Of a stretch of DNA of 64,000 nt, positions 25,916 through 34,204 are shown piece after piece. The translations under genes and the position numbers were made by a program. Position 1 is the first letter of the stretch, and each line of letters starts with the position of its first letter. The stretch spans positions 124,001 to 188,000 of the forward strand of contig NZ_JBDFMI010000006.1 of assembly GCF_047238185.1 (NCBI RefSeq), in the 5' to 3' direction. The notes under the pieces are model-generated. The model had not been told where the DNA came from and searched no databases. It worked only from the letters and a program-made list of their open reading frames with translations. The stretch comes from Bacillus_AD sp047238185. Its GTDB lineage: Bacteria > Bacillota > Bacilli > Bacillales > DSM-1321.

Positions 25916-28900
25916 CTATTTCAAATCGACTTTCACCTTATATGGAGTGATGCTTGCAACACCAGCAGCATCGCTTACTTTTACTTGGTACTTACCTTTT
26001 TTCAGATTAACGGAAACAATCTCATCGTCGTTTTGCAGGTAAGAATCCGAGTGCTTGATTAATTTACCATTCTGATAAATATCTAGTACGCCGTCCCCTT
26101 CCTTACCAGTAGCCAATGTAATGGTCCCTTTGGCATTCTTCGCCAACTCAAATGTAAACCAATCATCATCTCCGCCTGTCACACCGGTATTCAAATATCC
26201 TGTCCCGTTAAAGGACATTCCATTGCCCTTGTTCATCTTGATTGGTTTGGATGATGTAGATTCATCTTTCCGGCCCATATCGGCAAACGTCATTGTATAT
26301 GGGACCATTGAGAAACTGATGTCATCTACCATATAGCCGGAAGTTTGGAAAATATACGATTTTCCCTTCTTTACATTGAAGGAAGCAGATGTAAAGCCAA
26401 GAGGCCCTTTTTGGATTTCAGTAATGGCGACGTCCTTATCATAATCCACTTTATGATTTTTATTTGTATCTTCATAGACAATGCCTATCGGATGAACCTG
26501 GCTGAGCAATTCTTGAGGATATTTCCCTAGCAATTCCTTAGATGGTTTGCCAGCTTGAAGAGTAATAGCTTTAATGCCATCTTTCACAGCCGTGTAGTAG
26601 TAAGAGTCAACGTCATTAGGCATGGCAAAATTAGCTTTTACCACGTTGCCCGGAAGTTTTACTGCATTGGCTTCATCATTCGGCTCATATTTATCCTGTG
26701 GATTCATCACTACATTCTCAGCCGAAATTTCATAAGGTTCAACCGATACCGAGTTGCCTGTTTCCCAGTCATGCGAGACTTCAATCACATATTTTTTCCC
26801 TTTTTGCAGCCCAGTCAGCACATAATCCTTCGAGGCCGGTTCGCTTCCTGAGAAATCAAGATTTTGCCCAATTGAATTAATGGAAGCGTAGCGATCCCCG
26901 TTCTCATCTTTTTCATCGGTGATTTCACCGATGCTAACTGCAGGGATGACTCCATCTTTATTGGCTACCTTAAATTTTACGATGGCTGACTCTGTCGGCT
27001 CGATGACAAAATAATCTAGATCCTGCTGACTTTGCAGGTAACCCGTGGATGTGTCCCCTACTTTGAACGGCCGGCCATTCTGCAATAGCTTGTCCACCAT
27101 ATTCGTTTGCTGGTCCAAATAAGAATCGGCTTCCGCTGCTGAAAAAGCGGAGAAGGCAGATTTCATTTTATTGGAAATGCTAGAATCTAACTCTTCTTGT
27201 TCAGTTGTTTCCGATGCTTCCCCACTATAAAGCGATTCCTCATCCAATCCATCTTCATCTTCCTGCACTGCCTTCGTTTGGACATTTAACGTATACGGCA
27301 GCAACGAAGAAGGCTTTTCTTCATCTTGTGCCACATTTGACAGAGATATGCCTAAAATCGCGGCAAGCATTTCGAACAACCAATTATCGCTTGTCTTATC
27401 GCCTGATACTTTAATCACGTATTCCTGTTCCGGTTCAGCCACGAACGTCAGAGAAGCACCTTTTCCCTTACTCTTGGCACTGGCCGAGAAATCGCCGGAA
27501 TAGCCTTCCTCACCTTCTAAAACCTCTTTAAGCTGTGCCGCCTTCTCTTCCTCGCTCAAGGATTGGCCGTCAAACAAGGATGTGATATTGTAAACATCGA
27601 TTCCAGCATTCAAGCCAGGAATGCCTGACATGTCGATTTTCACCATCTGCTTTTCAGTCAATTTAAACGTAAAATAATCATAATCGCCTCCCTCACCGGC
27701 AATGGTGAACGGAGTTGGCGTTTTATAAGGCAAATCCTTCAGATTGATCATCTTTGATACAGAAGTTTCGTCTTCAGGAAGCTTGTCCGCTGTTTCAACC
27801 GTTAATGTATAGGCTGATGCTTTTTTGCTGCTGTCATCATAGCTTCCATTTACATCTTTCACACCGATTGCGACTGTACCATCGAACGGGGCTTTCAACA
27901 GTTTCGCTTCTACGCTGCCATCCTGGGTGTCATTCACTTCTTTTTCTTCTACTTTTCCATCTTTTCCATAGAAACGGACCATCAATTTATAGTCGTATTG
28001 CTTGCTTCCTTTCAGCAATGTTTGGATGTATTGATCTTTCTTCACGTCAAACTTTATCCATTTCTGTTCAAATGGTTTTGTCATTACTGCTTCTTTAACG
28101 ATTTTTTTAGAGCCATCGACTGCTTCCGCCGACTTTAGCGCTTCCTCGCCGGAATAGGAATTCTTTACATAAGAAGGTATATTCTTCACATTATAGGACA
28201 TGGCCTTCACGATATTGATCAGGCCGTTGGCATATTTCGTATCAAAGCCTTTTGCCCCTAGGTCTTCAGCGGTCTTTTCCAGCACGTATTCGACCTGGGC
28301 CGGCGTCAAATTAGGGTATTTAGTCTTCAGCAAGGCGACAGCCCCGGCCACAACAGGAGATGCCATCGACGTTCCGCTTCCGTACGTATAGGTCGATTTC
28401 TTTTCGTAATCATACAGTGAGCTGTAGACTTCTTCACCTGGGGCTACAACATCCACCGATGGCCCATAGTTGCTGTAGGAAGACAGCTTCTTATCGCTGT
28501 TTACGCTGCCTACGGATATAACTCCTTCATAACCTGCAGGTGTACTGACATCATCCGTATTTTCATTACCGGCAGCAGCAACAACCACAACGCCTTTTTT
28601 GATGGCCGTTTTAACGGCATCTTCAAGAATCGGTGTCGAACCATACCCGCCTAAGCTCATATTGATGACTTTGGCGCCGTGAGACACCGCATAAAGAATG
28701 GCGTCTGCTATGGCTGCATCCGATGCGCCATAACCGCCATCAAATACATCAATCGGAAGGATTTTCACATTAGGCGCCATTCCATAGCCGCCTATTCCGT
28801 TTCCTTTTTCTGCAGCAATGATGCCCGCTACATGTGTGCCATGATCACCAGCTACAGGCTGATTCGCAGGATTAGCTGCATTATAGCCCGGAAGCAGGTT

Positions 28901-29440
28901 CTTCTTTAGATCCGGATGGTTCTTATCGATGCCTGTATCAATAACGGCAACCGTTACTTTATTTTTCCCGGCCAGCTTCTGGGCTGCTTCACTATGTAGA
29001 AGGCCATGTTGATATTGCAGATTTGCCTTAGGGTCTGGCGCTACTTCCAGTTTTTTATAGATATAACTTGGTGTAATGGCCTTTATCTTGCCGAGTTTGC
29101 TGTATGTTTTCATAACCTTTGCCAGGTCTTTCTTATTCTTCACTGTAATTTCGGCATAATGCAAATCCGCAATCTGCCTCTTCACCGTACCTCCAGCAGC
29201 ACGATGCTCTGCAGCGGATAACGGCGAGCTATATTTAATAATGAATGAATTGTCGCTGACTGAATACTTTTCTTTCTCTTTTTGGTCTTGCTTTTTCAAC
29301 GACTGTACAATAGATGATGTACTCTTCACATTCGCATTGCTCTTTTCTTCTTTGGCAAGCGCTGCTGACGGCAATGCCATCGACGCTACCAGGACTGTAC
29401 TGCAACCAGCTGCAGCCCATTGTTTCATCCCTTTCTTCAT
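25916..29440 (-). CDS. Large secreted subtilisin-like serine protease (S8 family)
   Basis: Extracellular protease of 1174 residues, far longer than subtilisin. It has an N-terminal signal peptide ending near SAALAK and an I9-like propeptide (about 60-130). The S8 catalytic domain carries Asp168 (VIDTGID), His200 (GDHGTHVAG), oxyanion Asn292 (AAAGNEN) and Ser358 (GTSMASP). About 750 further residues contain several pre-peptidase C-terminal-type beta domains (repeated DYDYFTF, DLDYFVI, DVDSYYY and DDWFTF motifs). The ATG at 29440 is preceded by GGGGGAAGG. It has no SLH or sorting signal, so it is probably released or held by its C-terminal domains. Confidence 0.92.
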   Translation of the reverse strand: MKKGMKQWAAAGCSTVLVASMALPSAALAKEEKSNANVKSTSSIVQSLKKQDQKEKEKYSVSDNSFIIKYSSPLSAAEHRAAGGTVKRQIADLHYAEITVKNKKDLAKVMKTYSKLGKIKAITPSYIYKKLEVAPDPKANLQYQHGLLHSEAAQKLAGKNKVTVAVIDTGIDKNHPDLKKNLLPGYNAANPANQPVAGDHGTHVAGIIAAEKGNGIGGYGMAPNVKILPIDVFDGGYGASDAAIADAILYAVSHGAKVINMSLGGYGSTPILEDAVKTAIKKGVVVVAAAGNENTDDVSTPAGYEGVISVGSVNSDKKLSSYSNYGPSVDVVAPGEEVYSSLYDYEKKSTYTYGSGTSMASPVVAGAVALLKTKYPNLTPAQVEYVLEKTAEDLGAKGFDTKYANGLINIVKAMSYNVKNIPSYVKNSYSGEEALKSAEAVDGSKKIVKEAVMTKPFEQKWIKFDVKKDQYIQTLLKGSKQYDYKLMVRFYGKDGKVEEKEVNDTQDGSVEAKLLKAPFDGTVAIGVKDVNGSYDDSSKKASAYTLTVETADKLPEDETSVSKMINLKDLPYKTPTPFTIAGEGGDYDYFTFKLTEKQMVKIDMSGIPGLNAGIDVYNITSLFDGQSLSEEEKAAQLKEVLEGEEGYSGDFSASAKSKGKGASLTFVAEPEQEYVIKVSGDKTSDNWLFEMLAAILGISLSNVAQDEEKPSSLLPYTLNVQTKAVQEDEDGLDEESLYSGEASETTEQEELDSSISNKMKSAFSAFSAAEADSYLDQQTNMVDKLLQNGRPFKVGDTSTGYLQSQQDLDYFVIEPTESAIVKFKVANKDGVIPAVSIGEITDEKDENGDRYASINSIGQNLDFSGSEPASKDYVLTGLQKGKKYVIEVSHDWETGNSVSVEPYEISAENVVMNPQDKYEPNDEANAVKLPGNVVKANFAMPNDVDSYYYTAVKDGIKAITLQAGKPSKELLGKYPQELLSQVHPIGIVYEDTNKNHKVDYDKDVAITEIQKGPLGFTSASFNVKKGKSYIFQTSGYMVDDISFSMVPYTMTFADMGRKDESTSSKPIKMNKGNGMSFNGTGYLNTGVTGGDDDWFTFELAKNAKGTITLATGKEGDGVLDIYQNGKLIKHSDSYLQNDDEIVSVNLKKGKYQVKVSDAAGVASITPYKVKVDLK

Positions 29441-29805
29441 GACCTTCCCCCTTAATATCTCAATCATACTTTCTTAAACTATGAAACACTTAAGCGAATC
29501 ATACTCTAAAAAAGAAAATTTTTCCATACACTTTATAAGACGGATTAAAGAGGGAATAGTTTCATAGAAATTAAAATTTTTTTAAACTATGAATACAAAA
29601 ACTTATTTAAATGAGATTCCCATCATCCTATGGAAAATCTGCATAATAGAAGGTTATACATTTTCCACTTCTCGCAGACCAGATCAACCGCCTCCCAAAA
29701 ACGAATCTAAAGAATCTTGTGTAAAATATATAAGTATGTCAAAGGAATTTTTTGAAAATAGTGTGGTAGGATTATGAGCGGTATTACATCATAGGAGGGA
29801 ACAGA
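29441..29805. other. Divergent intergenic region with repeated CTATGAAAC-type boxes
   Basis: This AT-rich gap separates the minus-strand protease from the plus-strand amidase. TTAAACTATGAA occurs at 29474-29485 and again at 29582-29593, and the inverted form GTTTCATAG at 29559-29567. I see no gene; a 62-codon open frame in it has no ribosome site. Confidence 0.45.
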
Positions 29806-31245
29806 TTGAAAAAGGGAGTAAAACTAACAGCATGTTTCTTGCTTGCTGCTACAACTGTATTTTCCGCTCATATCGGACAATCAAAAGCGGCAACAAAGAC
29901 GTTTAAAGACATTGGCCCCAATAGTCAACATATGAAAGAAATCACTTATTTAGCTGAAGGCGGTATTGTTCAAGGGGATAAATACGGCAATTTCAATCCT
30001 AACAACAAAATCACCCGTGCCGAATTCACTATCATGCTCGGACGGGCTTTGGATTTGGAAGGGACGCCGCGCGATACAAAATTCAAGGATGTAACGAAAC
30101 TGGGAACAACCGGATCCGGGTATATCCAAGCCGCTACGGATAAAGGTTTTATAGCAGGTTATAAAGGCGGCAACTTTAAACCAGGCAAAACAATCACACG
30201 CGGTGAAATGGCAACCATTATTTCACGTGCATTCAACTATAGCTTTGACAACACGACTTCCGGGGCAGCACGCGCCCTATTAGATCGCGGAATAGACCAA
30301 AGACAATCGGACAATAGCTTTGCAGCCGGCCGCCCGGGAACCCGTGACGAGATGGCCATTTTCCTAGCAAGAGCGATTGACTATACGTTGCGGACCCCGG
30401 CGGAAACAACATTCACAGGTACGAAATACGTGAATGTGGATGCAAACGACCCGCTGAACGTAAGAAAAGGGCCTTCCACAGAATATGCTCCGATCGCCTC
30501 GTTGAATAAAGGCGAAACAGTAAGCATCGCCTACACAGTCGGCAATTGGTCCATGATCAAATCTTCAAACAGTGTCATTGGTTTTGTCCTAAGCAAATAC
30601 CTGGGCAGCTCGGCAAATGCCAATACGCCAAGCAATGGAAAATCCGTGAAGGACTTGCTGCTCATCATTGACGCAGGCCATGGCATGCAAGATTCCGGGA
30701 CTATAGGGAACGGAGCGAAGGAAAAAGACATCGTCCTTAGCATTGTCTTGAAAATGAAGCAAATGCTCGATCAAACAGATTTTGGGACCAAATACGTAAG
30801 AACGACAGATAACGAGTTTATGAGCATTTATGAACGTGCAAGATGGGCTAACGCCCAGGGAGCAGATTTATACGTGAGCGTGCATGCCAACAGCGTAGAC
30901 AATAATACTTCTGCAAATGGTACAGAAACGTATTACTATAAACCGAGCAACCCTGACCAAAGAATGTATGAAAGCCAGAAACTGGCCTCTTACATCCAAA
31001 AACGCGTTGTTAATGCTTTGGAAACACGCGATCGGCATGTGAAAGACAATAGTTACATCGTCATAAAAAATACTGACATGCCCGCTGCGCTTGTTGAAAC
31101 AGGCTTCCTAAGCAATAAGGAAGACGCTGCTAAACTAAAATCTGAGGTTTACCAAAAAAAAGCGGCAGAAGCTATCTTTTATGGAATCATGGATTATTAT
31201 AAGGCAAAAGGGTATGACGTGGATTCCTATTATGGCATCCATTAA
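29806..31245 (+). CDS. SLH-anchored N-acetylmuramoyl-L-alanine amidase (Amidase_3)
   Basis: Cell-wall hydrolase of 479 residues. It has a signal peptide (cleavage near QSKA-ATKT) and three SLH domains (about 30-82, 88-142 and a degenerate third 146-192), then an SH3b domain (about 205-268; LNVRKGPSTEYAPI). A zinc amidase domain spans about 282-472, with ligands in DAGHG, KEKDI and SVHAN and the catalytic Glu in ALVETGFLSN. The SLH domains should tether it to the secondary wall polymer beside the S-layer. It starts at a TTG with AGGAGGGA upstream; no better start exists. Confidence 0.93.
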   Translation: MKKGVKLTACFLLAATTVFSAHIGQSKAATKTFKDIGPNSQHMKEITYLAEGGIVQGDKYGNFNPNNKITRAEFTIMLGRALDLEGTPRDTKFKDVTKLGTTGSGYIQAATDKGFIAGYKGGNFKPGKTITRGEMATIISRAFNYSFDNTTSGAARALLDRGIDQRQSDNSFAAGRPGTRDEMAIFLARAIDYTLRTPAETTFTGTKYVNVDANDPLNVRKGPSTEYAPIASLNKGETVSIAYTVGNWSMIKSSNSVIGFVLSKYLGSSANANTPSNGKSVKDLLLIIDAGHGMQDSGTIGNGAKEKDIVLSIVLKMKQMLDQTDFGTKYVRTTDNEFMSIYERARWANAQGADLYVSVHANSVDNNTSANGTETYYYKPSNPDQRMYESQKLASYIQKRVVNALETRDRHVKDNSYIVIKNTDMPAALVETGFLSNKEDAAKLKSEVYQKKAAEAIFYGIMDYYKAKGYDVDSYYGIH

Positions 31246-31395
31246 TTTTAAAGAGAGGCAGAAATCAGCTTATCTAAACGCCATATTCAACTTCTCAACA
31301 TACGGAATGTAAGAAAGATCCGTCTCCAGCAACTCAGGAGACGTTGAAATAGAAACAAAAGCGGCAGGAACATACTATAATATTTTAGATTAAGA

Positions 31396-31451
31396 AAGAT
31401 CCGGACTATGACATGAAATTCTTAGTAGAGATTCATGTCCGTTCGGATCTT
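31396..31451 (+). terminator. Long hairpin terminator downstream of the amidase
   Basis: AAGATCCG/CGGATCTT outer stem with an inner GACATGAA/TTCATGTC stem and a T-tract after. The 150 bases between the amidase stop and this hairpin contain nothing else I can name. Confidence 0.65.
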
Positions 31452-31575
31452 TTAACATTATGTATTTCTTACTATGAAATGATTCATCTATAAAGTTGGG
31501 TATTTTAGCGGCTAGTGTGGTTTTGCTATTCCAACGAGCCAAATAAGGACTTCCCTACAGATACTAGGAACATAT

Positions 31576-31618
31576 AAAAACACCCCAAAAGTTAATTTCA
31601 ACTCTAACTTTCAGGGTG
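31576..31618 (-). terminator. Terminator downstream of the stalk-domain gene
   Basis: CACCC..AAAGTTA pairs with TAACTTT..GGGTG and is followed on the minus strand by U5. It lies about 118 bases after the stop at 31737; the stretch between shows nothing else. Confidence 0.65.
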
Positions 31619-31736
31619 CACCTAACACAGCTTTTTTTTACTAATTAAAGAAACCATTAGTCGAAGCAATAATCATATAAACTTCTCACTGCTTTGGTAG
31701 TCTCGATCAATATTTTCCTTTGGCAGCTTCTGAACT

Positions 31737-32195
31737 TTATTTAGTGTGTCCAATCGTTATTGCATTTCCATTCCGTAGAAGCGGTTGTTCGACAGCATCA
31801 GCCACACGCCCAATAGGTAAATATAGTTTTCCTTCAAAAATGAAAGAATGTAGGGTAGTAAATTGACGGCCATTAATATATATTTTCTTTTTATGTGTAT
31901 CGAAAAGTGTCGATCTATTCTTAGCTACAATTCTGAATTGACCTGATTTATAAGAGCTAGGTGTACCAAACCAATTGGGTAGAGTTCTCGCTGAAACATA
32001 AACTGCTCCATTTCTAATAAGCGGGACAACCTTCTCATTTCCCCCAATATATTTTACGTCATCAACATAATAAATGTGTGAGTTAACTGTAAGCTTTAGA
32101 ACTCTTTCATTGGCCGGTTTTGCTTCTGCATGCAGAACAGAGAAAACAGACAGTGACAAAGTCAAAACAACTAAGATCGCTACAATTTTTTTCAT
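31737..32195 (-). CDS. Secreted protein with copper amine oxidase-like (stalk) domain
   Basis: A 152-residue exported protein with a signal peptide (cleavage near LHAEA). It carries a stalk domain of the type in spore-former surface proteins: VPLIRNGAVYVSARTLPNWFG, then IYINGRQFTTLHSFIFEGKLYLPIGRVADAV. Such domains usually accompany a partner domain, but here it is alone, so its role is unknown. AAGGAGG lies 5 bases before the ATG. Confidence 0.8.
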   Translation of the reverse strand: MKKIVAILVVLTLSLSVFSVLHAEAKPANERVLKLTVNSHIYYVDDVKYIGGNEKVVPLIRNGAVYVSARTLPNWFGTPSSYKSGQFRIVAKNRSTLFDTHKKKIYINGRQFTTLHSFIFEGKLYLPIGRVADAVEQPLLRNGNAITIGHTK

Positions 32196-32713
32196 TAGTT
32201 CCTCCTTAAAAACTTTCTATACTTTAGTTTAAAACCATCAATCCAACAATAAATAAATGGGAATTTATTACACAACACAATTGTACTAATAAGGAGGATG
32301 GTAAGTGAATGAGTAGAAAGTATGAGTTTTGACAACGTTAGGAAATGATTTAAATTTCTCCTTAATAAATACCTGTCACCTAGCTGCCTTCATTACCTTT
32401 CTGGGATGTACAACTGTAGCATTTAAAGAATCAATGTGACAAGCGTTGAATGCTGTTGATTTATTCTTTTTGATTAAGCAAAGGACAACAAAATGCTTAC
32501 AATCTACTTCTTATTCCTCCGTACATAGAAGTTGCCCTAACTCCTTGTATAGAATTAGGGCTTTGTTGAAGCTTATCAAATCTAAAATATCTGCTTGCGT
32601 TCATCTTTGTTACGTTTTAATAAAAGAAAGGCTCTATTGAGATTTTTCTACATAAAGCCTTTCTTCTAGCCTACTAAACTTCGACATTTTTATGGTCGTA
32701 ACAGTACCTGCCT
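32196..32713. other. Intergenic region with orphan ribosome site and a minus-strand terminator
   Basis: At 32291-32297 a perfect AAGGAGG stands before ATG/GTG codons that hit stops within a few codons on the plus strand, possibly a gene remnant. At 32625-32664 AGAAAGGCT/AGCCTTTCT forms a hairpin with a minus-strand U-rich tail that would end transcription from the broken surface-protein gene. Otherwise nothing is recognisable. Confidence 0.45.
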
Positions 32714-33503
32714 TTATAATTCAAAAAGATCGTCAATTAAAGTAGTAGTAAAATCAAAAATATAAACTTTCCCTGCAGCAGTAACTTCCATTTTAATTGG
32801 ATTGTTATTGTATTCAGTCTCACTTGGAAGTGTTTGGAACTCAGCGAAATCTAAATAAATTTGATAACTCATTTTATCTGGATTTGATGAATCTGTGTTT
32901 CCCTTTGTGACTGCAATATTATCAACAGACTCTCCTAAGTTCCACACTACATTGTATGGTTTACCATCAGACTGCGACAGTTCAGTATTTGTAGCAACTA
33001 CTTTCGTAATTTCTTCAGTTAAAGTTACATATACACCTGTTACTTTACCTTCTTCTGTTGTAGCTGCTCCTGCTTGTTCAAAAATATCAATTAGTTTATT
33101 CTCGACTACGATACATTCATCATTTAGTGATGCTGGTTTTCCACCAAGGGTATATATACTCAGCAATACCTTCACCGTTAACTACTTTAACAGTTAAATC
33201 AGCTTTTACATCTAATAAATCAGCTTTTACATTCTTTACAGTAGCATTAGTAACTGCTTTAGTTGGTGTTGCTTTTTGTAATGTTAATGTTCCAAATTCA
33301 CCGCCAGATACAATTGCATTAGTAGAAACCGCAATGTTTGTATCACCGGTAACTTTAACATCTCCAAAATTAATTGTTTGATCAGCCTTTATTTTTAAAT
33401 CTAAATCACCATCTACACTATCTCCAACAATATCAGCTACATTAATAGGACCTTCTGCCTTATCAATTTCATTTTGAATTAAGTTGCTATCGCTATTCTC
33501 TAC
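32714..33503 (-). pseudogene. 3' fragment of a surface (S-layer-like) protein gene, frameshifted
   Basis: Two open segments on the minus strand belong together. The upstream part (33503 to about 33160) reads ENSDSNLIQNEIDKAEG through VKNVKADLLDVKADLTVKVV to NGEGIAEY. The downstream part (about 33160 to 32714) continues TLGGKPASLNDECIVVENKL to the end at LIDDLFEL. They are joined only by a frameshift in a TATATATA run (33151-33158). The beta-rich, Lys/Thr-rich repetitive composition resembles C-terminal regions of S-layer proteins. There is no start, signal peptide or SLH domain, and an in-frame stop lies at 33506-33504. The 5' part is missing, replaced by the group II intron. Confidence 0.7.
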
Positions 33504-33506
33504 TTA

Positions 33507-34000
33507 TACCTATTTAATTAGGCTTTCGTTTAGAGCCTACACCGCACGGGCACCTTTCAGCGCATACGGCGTGCCATCAGCAGTTGTTAAACCACTGACT
33601 AGGTCCCTTCGCTCACATCAGTTTTACCCTCTTTCTATGTTACCATAGAAATACAAATGGCTGATGGTCATCACTACTACGAACCTGCCGCCATCTTACT
33701 AGCCTCATTGGTGCTAACACACCTCTTCTAGCAAGACTTCAAACGTTCCATTGTTTCTGTTCCTTTTTTTGATAACCTTAGGCTTCCACTATTCAGGAAT
33801 GAGAAAGACCAGTTTTATAGTCAATTATGCTGATCTCCATTACATCATTTCAAATGTAAGGATGAATGCTAAACTCCTAGCTATTCGTAACATTCACTAC
33901 CTCACCCTGCTTAAACATGGATTCGTCTCCTAGCCATAGCTATCTTTTATGGAGCCCCGCCTCAACTTATTTAGTACGACTTCACCTGACTTCACCCCTT
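33507..34000 (-). mobile_element. ORF-less group II intron (IIC-like), approximate ends
   Basis: About 500 bases with no protein but strong RNA architecture on the minus strand. A canonical 34-nt domain V lies at 33572-33539. It is followed by a short domain VI-like hairpin (AGGCT/AGCCT, 33537-33520) and preceded by a small domain IV hairpin closed by a GNRA-type loop (TTTCTATG-GTAA-CATAGAAA, 33651-33632). Upstream is a Gly/purine-rich domain I-III-like stretch including GGTTCGTAGTAGTGATGACC. No reverse transcriptase is encoded, so mobility would need one in trans. The 5' end is not certain; GTGAAGTC occurs twice near 33985 and 33996. It lies downstream of the S-layer gene terminator, the kind of site group IIC introns favour. 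Confidence 0.7.
33539..33572 (-). ncRNA. Group II intron domain V
   Basis: 34 nt on the minus strand: ACGCCGTA pairs with TGCGGTGT at the base, a 2-nt CG bulge follows, and the upper stem is capped by a GAAA tetraloop. The catalytic triad reads CGC, the form found in group IIC introns, rather than AGC. Confidence 0.8.
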
Positions 34001-34102
34001 CTGTCTGTTAGAACATCTCTGGATGCAGGAGGATTAGGCTATTGTATTTTGACTATTTTACAATAATAGTAATTTAACCTATTTTCAGAAAACAATAGTT
34101 AG

Positions 34103-34153
34103 AAAAAACGCCTCTTTTAAAATCATGTATAAAAGCATGAAATTATCGGAGGC
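34103..34153 (-). terminator. Terminator of the S-layer gene
   Basis: GCCTC/GAGGC base stem with an extended AT-rich inner stem (TTTCATG/CATGA) and U6 on the minus strand, about 50 bases after the stop. Confidence 0.7.
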
Positions 34154-34204
34154 ATATAATCCACTTATTTCACTAGTAAACTAGCTTATTAAGCATCGTT
34201 TCGT

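Noticed and set aside
29589..29777. 62-codon open frame upstream of the amidase
   Set aside because: No ribosome site ahead of the ATG and it occupies the promoter region of the amidase.
32446..32640. 64-codon open frame on the plus strand
   Set aside because: Irregular composition, no ribosome site, and it overlaps the minus-strand terminator of the broken surface gene.
32500..32664. Insertion-sequence remnant
   Set aside because: GGGCTTTGTTGAAGC-like sequence hinted at an IS end, but no matching opposite end, target duplication or transposase fragment is visible.
33751..33933. 60-codon open frame on the plus strand
   Set aside because: It is antisense to the structured group II intron RNA and lacks a ribosome site.
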